Of a stretch of DNA of 64,000 bases, positions 56,661-64,000 are shown piece by piece. The DNA is taken from assembly GCA_037953625.1 (NCBI GenBank), contig CM075653.1, forward strand, positions 97,939,639-98,003,638, written 5' to 3'. The position numbers were made by a program, and so were the translations under genes. Numbering within the stretch: the first letter of the stretch is position 1; every line of letters begins with the position of its first letter. The notes beneath the pieces are model-generated. The model saw nothing but the letters and a program-made list of their open reading frames with translations. It was not told the DNA's origin and did not search any database. The DNA comes from Crotalaria pallida (Eukaryota > Streptophyta > Magnoliopsida > Fabales > Fabaceae).

Positions 56661-58602
56661 AACACTTGTAGGCCAGTAATCCGATTAATATAGGTTCGGT
56701 ATTAAGACGTTTAATTGTAGGCCGGTGATCCGATAACATTGAGTCCCATAATGGGTCGCTAATCTTCTCACTAATTGATCAACGATGGGCCACTAATATG
56801 CTGAATAGCTAATCCTTTGAACATGAGTTCGCGGTACCGATCAATAACTGCTATTTTAGAAAAGTTATATTGAAAATGAAACAAAAATTAAATGACATAA
56901 CAACTTTCAAAGAATATTTTAAGAATAATTGTATTGGAAATAAAAAATTAATTAATTTTGTAACATCCTAAATCTTGATTTTAAGTGAAATAAATACTAA
57001 AAACCTTAGAAAAATTTGGAAAAGTGATTTAATGAATTTTGCCAGATATGTGGGTGGTGATTATAGGTCCTAGGAGTTGTATAGAAGGTATATATGGCCT
57101 TGGGCAGGGTCAAATAAGCGAGATCGGGAGCAAAATCGGCGTTTTAGGTGTTAGAAATCAACCGAAAAGAGAAAATTAGAAATTCATTATAGGAAGCTAA
57201 GAAAATAAATTCCACCGTTGGATGTGGAGTTTATGGGGTAAAGAAGCATGTCTAAAAATTTGAACTCGATCCGACGGTCGACGAAAAAGTTACGGCGAAT
57301 CGAAGGTTGAAACCCTGAAACTCGCCCAGGCGTATGAGCCACTCGCCCAGGCGAGTCACTGTTCATTTTGGTGCACCATCCAGTGAGATTCCCGCCCAGG
57401 CCAGCCCACCATTTGCCCAGGCGAGCGGATGCGCACACCAGCGCACCAGGAATCCGTGTGGCACGCCAATTCTCCAGCTGACCGTGTGAGCCATGCACCA
57501 GTCTGGTGCTGGTGCAGGACGTGCGCCCAGACGAGCCTGGCATAAGCCCAGGCGCGTGGCGCAGACCAGATTTGATCTGGTCCATTGATTTTCAACTCGG
57601 TGGCTAAGTTTTCCCCACCAGCCCTTGGATCCTCCTGCACCAGCCAAGGTAAAAATAAAAGAAATAAAAACAAAGCTCTCCACCACCATTCAAACCCACA
57701 CAACTCCATCAACTTCATCAAATTCTCTCAACTCCAAGAACATTCCAATCACCAAATCCACCAAAACACATTTGATTCTTGGGCACCTCAACCCAAAATC
57801 AACCAAGACCAACCAACCTTGCACCATGGATGTTGATTGAAGCTTCATCCTCTTCTCCCTTGGACCTCACGAGTTGCACCCACCTTCTCACTCTTTGGTT
57901 TTTCATTTTCATCATTTATTTGAGGTAAGCTAGCTCTATTTAATGATGTTATTCCCTTTCCATTTCAAATCCTCTTAGTTCATGGATTTTATTCTAAAAC
58001 CCTAGGATTCTTGCACTCTTCATGATATAGGAATTGAGTTTCATGCCTTCCAACTCCAACCAAGGCAAGGATAAAGATAGTTCCTCTTGTGCTCTCACAA
58101 ATAGGGTGGTATATCAACATTTCATCATTTCCTTGTTGAGGTGGCAAGCTAGACTTAGGAAATTCAAGTTTCCAAGATTTTGAGCTAGGGCTCACTAAGG
58201 TTCTATTTACTCTTTGCTAATTTAAGGTAAGGAGTGGGTTATAGTGAGTATTGCCTTACTCTGGGGTTTAGTTTACGATATGCATATAGTGGGTACTGAG
58301 ATTTTGTGTTAGTTTAGGTTGATATGACATAGAATAATTGTCAAGAGTAGAATTTATGACTTAGGGAAACTATTTGGTTGAATGTGTGCTTTATGTTGAT
58401 ATTTGATAATGATGATGATACTAGATGAATGCTAAATTGTGCTAATTAAATCATAATGAAAGGGTGATGATGAAAATGAATTGTTGATTCGTGCGAACTA
58501 AGTTAAAATATGAAATTGTGATGGTTGGAAGGTATAAATGTGAAACGTGGTGAATAATTCTTAATATTGGAAATTGCTAAAGGATTGATAACGACAAAGA
58601 AT

Positions 58603-58905
58603 TAAATGAAATATACCCGGGCGCAGTAAGTCGTGATCGCGTAAAGATGCGAACGCAGTAGGTCGTGACCAGGGACAGAATGAAATATACCCGGGCGCAG
58701 TAAGTCGTGATCGCGTAAAGATGCGAACGCAGTAGGAACGCAGTAGGTCGTGACCAGGGACAGAATGAATTATACCCAGGCACAGCCAGGGATTTAATGA
58801 AATATACCCGGGCGCTGTAAGTCGTGATCGTGTAAAGATGCGAACGCAGTAGGTCGTGACCAGGGACAGAATGAATTATACACAGGCTCAGCCAGGGACA
58901 GAATG
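58603..58905. repeat. Tandem repeat of about 75 bp in solo LTR
   Basis: Three full copies of a unit starting ATGAAATATACCCGGGCGC (58605, 58680, 58797), plus partial units ending GACCAGGGACAGAATGAATT. One copy has an internal duplication of AACGCAGTAGG. Confidence 0.85.
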
Positions 58906-59140
58906 AAAGAGTAATGTGAATAATATGGAAGAGAATAGAATAAAAGACTTGGTTAAAATGTTGATTTAAGAACAAGCGGAGGCAATTGAATTATGAAACT
59001 AATGAACATATTGTGTTGTGTTGATTTTTATTATGATATGATTAAATTATTAATTGTGATTGATTCGGTATTGCATTATGTCTTATTTGGAAACTGCCTC
59101 CCCATTTTTGTGCAATACTCACTCCTTACTATCACCGCAG

Positions 59141-59205
59141 GTACTGAGGAAGAGGTTGCACCAGATCAGGCCGAGCAGGAATACTCTCCCTCACAGGGAG
59201 AGTAG
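59141..59205 (+). other. Putative LTR-borne terminal exon with hairpin
   Basis: After an acceptor ..CTATCACCGCAG come 65 nt in phase 2, ending AEQEYSPSQGE and TAG. Arms ACTCTCCCT (59183) and AGGGAGAGT (to 59203) form a perfect hairpin with loop CAC. Sequence upstream (CAATACTCACTCCTTACTA) also matches the other LTR family. Confidence 0.5.
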
Positions 59206-59838
59206 GTTACCCTTAGATATGTAGGACTTGGGAAAGTCCTGGGCCCGGTGATGTGAATCATTTTTGTTGTGTATATATGTAAATAGCTTTTGGGGGCCCA
59301 GGACGACTCCTTTTGGGAAAGGGGTCTATTTTGGGGAAAAACTTATTTCCTAAAACTTGTTTATATTCTGCTATCTTTGATGTCTATGTTCTGAATGTTT
59401 AAACTTGTTTCTGATGCGTGCACGGAGATGCACTTGCTGGTATATACATGTGAATAGCCCTGCTGGCTTTGTTATATGAAAATGTGTTGTTTATCAGGTT
59501 GCAGGTAAACGGGAATTTTGGAAAAGTCCAATAAACAAACGAAGCTCCGTCCGTTTGACGGAAGATTTTCATTTGAATTAAAAGTATTTAAGAGTTTTTC
59601 CTAATCAATTCTTGAGTCGAAAACGAAATTTTCAAGTTGCTATTTTTAATTAAAGGTATAAAAGGGTAAGTGAACTTAGGTGTTACAAATTTTCTCTTAT
59701 ATTTGAGAGCAAAACAAATATTTTTTTAAAGAGTGAAGTACCACTTTGGTCCCTCATGTTTTTTAAATGGGATACTTTAGTCCCTCAAAATATAGAAATT
59801 CACTTTTAGTCCCTAAAGATTTTTTGTGAGACACTTAA

Positions 59839-60918
59839 TGTAATACCCGCAATTTTCATATTTTAATAAATTGATTTTTCTGGATTTCTGATTGGGCAGT
59901 TATTTCCGAGTTTATATAAATTCGTTAGTTGATTAAAAATTCTCAAATGGAAATAATTATTTGGGATTCATGTTATGATAATAAATTATTTTGTCTTACG
60001 TCGATTTTTGATTTATTGGGTTTAATTGGTTAAATATGTTTGATACTAAATTATATTGATTTATTTGGTTTACGTAACTTTGAAAATTCATAACTTTTGA
60101 TCTGTAAATTCGAATGGGACGAATTTACAGTAAAAACGATCGTATTGAAATGTAGAGTTTGTTTTTGCAAAGTTTGGTTTTTATATATGCTGTCACAAAT
60201 TTTATTGCAAAGTTTTGTTTTATTGAAGCAAATTGAATTATGATTTTCAAGAGTTATTTACTGTATTGGAAAATTATATTATTTTTCACTACATGATGAT
60301 GTTGTACGGTTTTTGAATTAGTTTATGCATTTTGAATTTTAATTTGTTAGACATATAATTAAGAAAGCACAAGATCCTAGGGTAACCCAATTGAACACAA
60401 CCTACCCTAATTAAAATGTAGCCACCCTATGTGAATCCTATGAGAGACATGCAATAAATAACCCTATCCAAAGAGTGCAAATTTCGGCCAATGCATGCCT
60501 TGGTGTTTTTCTACCCACTTTTTCCAACACTAATTATTTTATCTAAACCTACCTATACTTAATTACCTCTCATACCCATAAAACAAAAATGCAAAGTACC
60601 CACCCTATTTTTGTGTGCTAAAACCGTGAGGGAGTGGGAAGCTTCTAGGGGAAGCTCTTAAAAATTTTTGCACCCCATTTTTAGCCCTTTGACCCCATTT
60701 AAGCCCCCACCTATAAATACCCCCTACCCTCCTCTAGTACATGGTATTTGCCACTTTAACTTAGACAAAAAAAATAATAGAAGAAGAGAGAGTGGAGGCC
60801 GAGGCACCCCATAGAGAAGGGGGAGAGGATTTCTAGCTTTTTCAACCTTGTTTCCATTTCTTCTCCTAGCTATTCCTTCTTGTTTTTATTTCTTTCCTCT
60901 TTGCTTTATTTCATTTCG

Positions 60919-60958
<40 letters not shown>

Positions 60959-61688
60959 CAAGTTGATTGATTTGTTGTTCCATGTATGTTTTTAAGTTAA
61001 AGCTTTGATTTTTAGTTGCTTTTATGCTTGAAACTAAATATAAAGATTGAAAAATGGACATGCATTAAGGTCCCATGGTGCCATGGTTTTGATCCTTATT
61101 TATGTTCAAATGATTTTTGTTTTTGCTTTTGATTAATGATAATAAAACAAGAGTAATTTTTGGTATGGTCTTTGTAATGGTTTATTTTGTCAAATTTTCC
61201 CCAATTTTTGTGTTATGTAATTCAGCCAAGAAGGAGAAAGTGAAGGAAATAAATTTTGATCTTCATGCATGTTGGTTTTCCTTGATCCTTTTTACCTTCT
61301 AAGCCTTATTCTATAAGGATTGGATGTTGGAATTGATGGGAGAGACCCGTACGATTTTCATGTGATTTTTACCCAAATGATTTTATTTTGTTTTAATGAC
61401 TTGGTTTATGTTTGAGATAGAAGAATAAGGGTTGATTTTTATTGATCTTGAACTATGTGTTATTGTGTTGCTCTATTGTGCAAAAATTTCAAACCTTGTC
61501 TATGTGCATGTTTCGGCCAAGAGGAATGGATGAGGGAAATGATCTTTGTTTTTCATGCATGTTGATTTTTCATGTTCCTTTGTGATTCCTAAGATTTAAG
61601 TTTAAAGGGTTTGAAATGGACATGGGAGGTCCACACGGTTTTCTATAGGATTTTGGCTCAAGTGATTTTGTTTTGCTTTAATACTTTG
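59839..61688 (+). repeat. Interrupted LTR-like sequence with TATA promoter
   Basis: Begins TGTAATACCCGC and has no coding frame. TATAAATA at 60712-60719, followed by a C/T-rich leader and GA-rich DNA, looks like an LTR promoter. An (AT)n run lies at 60922-60955. A diverged tandem duplication of about 290 bp (AAGAAGGAGAAAG..CATGCATGTTGG and AAGAGGAATGGAT..CATGCATGTTGA) spans about 61210-61688. It is cut at 61689 by the start of another LTR. Confidence 0.5.
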
Positions 61689-62978
61689 TGTAACACCCCA
61701 ATTTCGGACTTAGAATTTTCACTAAAAATTTGCGTCATTTTTTTTATAACATTTACCAAAATCCGTTCATTTTATTTTTTTTACAAAAAGGTTTTCATAA
61801 TACTATTTGAGTTACTTGGTTTTCAAAATATTTGCAACATAAAATTCCTTTTTCCAAAAAGAGATGTTACCAACACATTTCCAAAAACTTATTTTCTTAA
61901 CGCCATATTTATTCGATGGTTAACTTGCGGAAACATTTAATTACTTTTTTGAACTTGATACATAACCAAAAGAACTTCTTTTATTTCTTTCAAAATAATC
62001 CTTTATTACAACAGGGGTTACATCGGGATAGAGTAATCATGTCTTAATCACCTTAAGATAGGGTACAAAACAAAGACTACTATACTATCCTAGATTACTA
62101 GTCTTCATTGCTATCCTCCGCCACAAGTGTCTGAGAGATTCAAAGGAAATAGAGAGAGTAAGCACTTCAGAACGATATTATCGTCGACGACGTGGGCTTA
62201 CCATAGGGGAATATTAAGACCATACAATATATACATCATTATTACCATTACCTTATAAATAACTTCAGTTAATTACCATAAATCATTTCCCAAAAAAGGT
62301 ACGCCTCTTAAAAACCATAACCGTTATATATAATTGTCTTTAGGTTCTAAGTTTCAATGTCACAACCATCGGTAAATCAAAAGGGGGTACCGTTACCGAG
62401 GTTCAAGGGATGGATAGCACACACGTTACATCTCCTCCACCAGTCCAACCATATCCTAGTTCGGAAAGCAGATGGGACGCACAGGAACCCTAACCACGCT
62501 AGCATCGAAGTCGCAAAACAACATGCTGAAACCAACTTCCTTGCGGTCAGCAAAATTACAAATACGTTTTCCAAAAAGGGGTCAAAAATAAGCAGAGCTT
62601 CTAGCCTTGTTCGGGTTCCCTCTCACCATCTATGATTTGCTCAAGGGGGCGACAACACTTTCTCTAGTTGCCCATGCAGTCCTCGCCACGACACTAACTT
62701 TGGTCATTGTAGCATTCGTCCCGCCTAGAGAAGCGCTCAAGGCTTCTTGACGTTCACCGTCCTTGCCCTCCCCTATCACAATCACCACTTGAAGAGACAC
62801 CAACCTCCAAGCATACGGTATCTTTCCTCTCCACTACTTCACTCTCAACGCAAGGTTTAGAAAAGGGGTTCCTAAGTCTTTTAAGTCATCGAAGAGTTTT
62901 ACTAAGTTGAACATTCCTAATTGTGGTCGACCCATTCTAAGCCACACTTCTAACGAGTCTCGACCTCTAAGGGATTAA
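61689..62978 (+). repeat. Left part of another long LTR, interrupted by copia
   Basis: Starts TGTAACACCCCAATTTCGG, the terminus style of the other long LTRs. No frame of note is seen. The copia LTR begins at 62979, so the remainder should continue beyond the window. Confidence 0.5.
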
Positions 62979-63201
62979 TGTTGAGTATGGCTCATAGGTG
63001 CTACAAAAGGGAAAAGGGTCACATGGGCCACGAAGTATACTATATATGTTTGTACTCTGTAACCCTAATAAGCACAAGAAATAATACGGAACTATAGCTG
63101 CTCTATAGTCGCAGACGTAGGCATTATTGGCCGAACTGTGTGACCAATTCTGTGTGTTCTCTCTCTCTTTCTCTTCTGTTTCTATTCTTGCTGCTCCAAC
63201 A
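62979..63201 (+). repeat. 5' LTR of a copia element (Tork/TNT1-like)
   Basis: TGTTGAGTATGG...CTGCTCCAACA, 223 bp, followed two bases later by TGGTATCAGA (63204-63213), the initiator tRNA-Met primer site. The candidate target sequence on the left is ATTAA (62974-62978). The right copy is outside the window. Confidence 0.8.
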
Positions 63202-63212
63202 ATTGGTATCAG

Positions 63213-64000
63213 ATGGCGCTTAATCCTAGTGCGAAATTCGAAGTCACCCGGTTCGATGGAACAGGTAATTTCGGGTTGTGGCAGTGGAGGGTTAAGGATT
63301 TGTTGGCGCAGCAGGGTTTACAGAAGGCGTTGCGTGATGAGAAGCCGATAGACATCGCGGCCGCTGATTGGAGCGAGATGCAGGAGAAGGCCGCAGGTTT
63401 GATCAGACTTTGCGTTTCGGATGACGTGATGAATCATATTCTGGACCTAACAACTTCGAAGGATGTCTGGGCTAAATTGGAGAGTCTGTACATGTCCAAG
63501 GCGCTGATGAACAAATTTTTCTCGAAGCAGCGTCTCTACAGCCTGAAGATGCAGGACGGAGGCGATTTGCAGTCTCATGTCAATACTTTCAACAACATCC
63601 TTGCTGATTTGACACGGCTTGGTGTGAAGGTTGACGATGAGGATAAAGCCATTATTTTGCTGTGCTCTTTACCGAGTTCTTATGACCACCTGGTGACCAC
63701 TCTCACATACGGGAAGGACACAGTCACGCTAGACAGTATTTCTTCTACACTTTTGCAACATGCACAACGTCGCCAAAGTGTAGAAGAAGGTGGAGGTAGT
63801 TCAGGTGAAGGTCTGTTTGTGAAAGGTGATCAAGATCGTGGAAGAGGCAAGGGTAAAGCAGAGGGTTCTGGGAAGAAGAAGAGATTCAAGTTCAAGGACA
63901 GAAAAATAGCAGAATGTTTTGGCTGCAAGCAGATTGGGCATTGGAAGAGGGACTGTCCAAACAGAAAAGGCAAAGGCAGTAGTTCAGCAAACGTAGCACA
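63213..64000 (+). CDS. Copia gag (start of gag-pol), open to window end
   Basis: ATG at 63213 opens a frame of 262 full codons without a stop to the edge. The N-terminus MALNPSAKFEVTRFDGTGNF, the UBN2-type gag body (LWQWRVKDLLAQQGL, DVWAKLESLYMSKALMNK, LPSSYDHLVTTLTYG) and the CCHC knuckle CFGCKQIGHWKRDCP are typical of Tork/TNT1-type copia gag. It packages element RNA into virus-like particles. Protease and pol should follow outside the window. The start codon overlaps the last base of the primer binding match. Confidence 0.92.
   Translation, partial: MALNPSAKFEVTRFDGTGNFGLWQWRVKDLLAQQGLQKALRDEKPIDIAAADWSEMQEKAAGLIRLCVSDDVMNHILDLTTSKDVWAKLESLYMSKALMNKFFSKQRLYSLKMQDGGDLQSHVNTFNNILADLTRLGVKVDDEDKAIILLCSLPSSYDHLVTTLTYGKDTVTLDSISSTLLQHAQRRQSVEEGGGSSGEGLFVKGDQDRGRGKGKAEGSGKKKRFKFKDRKIAECFGCKQIGHWKRDCPNRKGKGSSSANVA

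Larger units (their letters stand above)
56959..59687 (+). mobile_element. Solo LTR, gypsy-like family B
   Basis: TGTAACATCC...GGTGTTACA, 2729 bp, flanked by AATTT (56954-56958 and 59688-59692). A GC-rich block (57300-57610) is full of GCCCAGGCG words. Tandem repeats lie at 58603-58905. A putative terminal exon with hairpin (59141-59205) matches that in the element at 7583-17431. There is no internal region. Confidence 0.88.

Noticed and set aside
1..64000. tRNA, rRNA or snoRNA genes
   Set aside because: No cloverleaf with convincing A and B boxes or rRNA sequence was recognised; only SINE-like box fragments were seen.

Overview
The window is nuclear DNA of a dicotyledonous plant, most likely a legume. 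This rests on spliced genes with GT-AG introns, DYW-type PPR proteins, MITEs and SINE-like repeats, and nested plant LTR retrotransposons whose LTRs carry TAATCGATTA/TAACCGGTTA motifs of a kind I associate with legume repeats. The species is inferred, not proven.

Only two host genes look intact, and they are convergent neighbours. One is a single-exon DYW-class PPR gene (37290-39164, +), closely resembling Arabidopsis At4g14050. The other is an 18-exon plastidial acyl-activating enzyme of the AAE15/AAE16 type (55418 down to 40237, -). All 18 exons splice into one open frame of 715 codons. Its intron 6 holds a very young Ty1/copia element (46245-51138) with apparently identical 195-bp LTRs and a GAAGT target duplication. 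The gag of that element is broken by a 137-bp copy of its own RNase H region.

From 1 to 31 kb the window is a retrotransposon graveyard. It holds: a long-LTR remnant split by a nested solo LTR (830-4220, TSD AATAT); an F-box-associated fragment (6841-7107); a full-length Ty3/gypsy chromovirus (7583-17431, TSD CACCC) with 2.6-kb LTRs and three CAG-to-TAG stops; and a FAR1/MULE-like gene (18023-25200, -). The FAR1-like gene is split by a copia-type LTR (18299-20353) and a second solo LTR (21148-24673, TSD TTCCT), and is abutted by a truncated gypsy element (25205-30209).

From 31 to 37 kb there is a Stowaway-like element carrying a nested LTR, a large fold-back element with 0.43-kb arms and a GC-rich core (33655-35098), and AT-rich intergenic DNA. 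From 55.5 kb to the end there are MITEs, a third solo LTR (56959-59687, TSD AATTT), two further interrupted LTRs, and the 5' end of a copia element (62979 onward) whose gag is open to the window edge.

The most unusual signals lie inside the long LTRs. (1) Ten-bp palindromes (TAACCGGTTA or TAATCGATTA) occur in pairs 20-21 bp apart in several unrelated LTR families. (2) Arrays of mini-hairpins share a CCA loop but have different, self-complementary stems, with at least one compensatory change between copies. (3) A short, frame-conserved putative terminal exon ending in or next to a perfect hairpin recurs in different long-LTR families.
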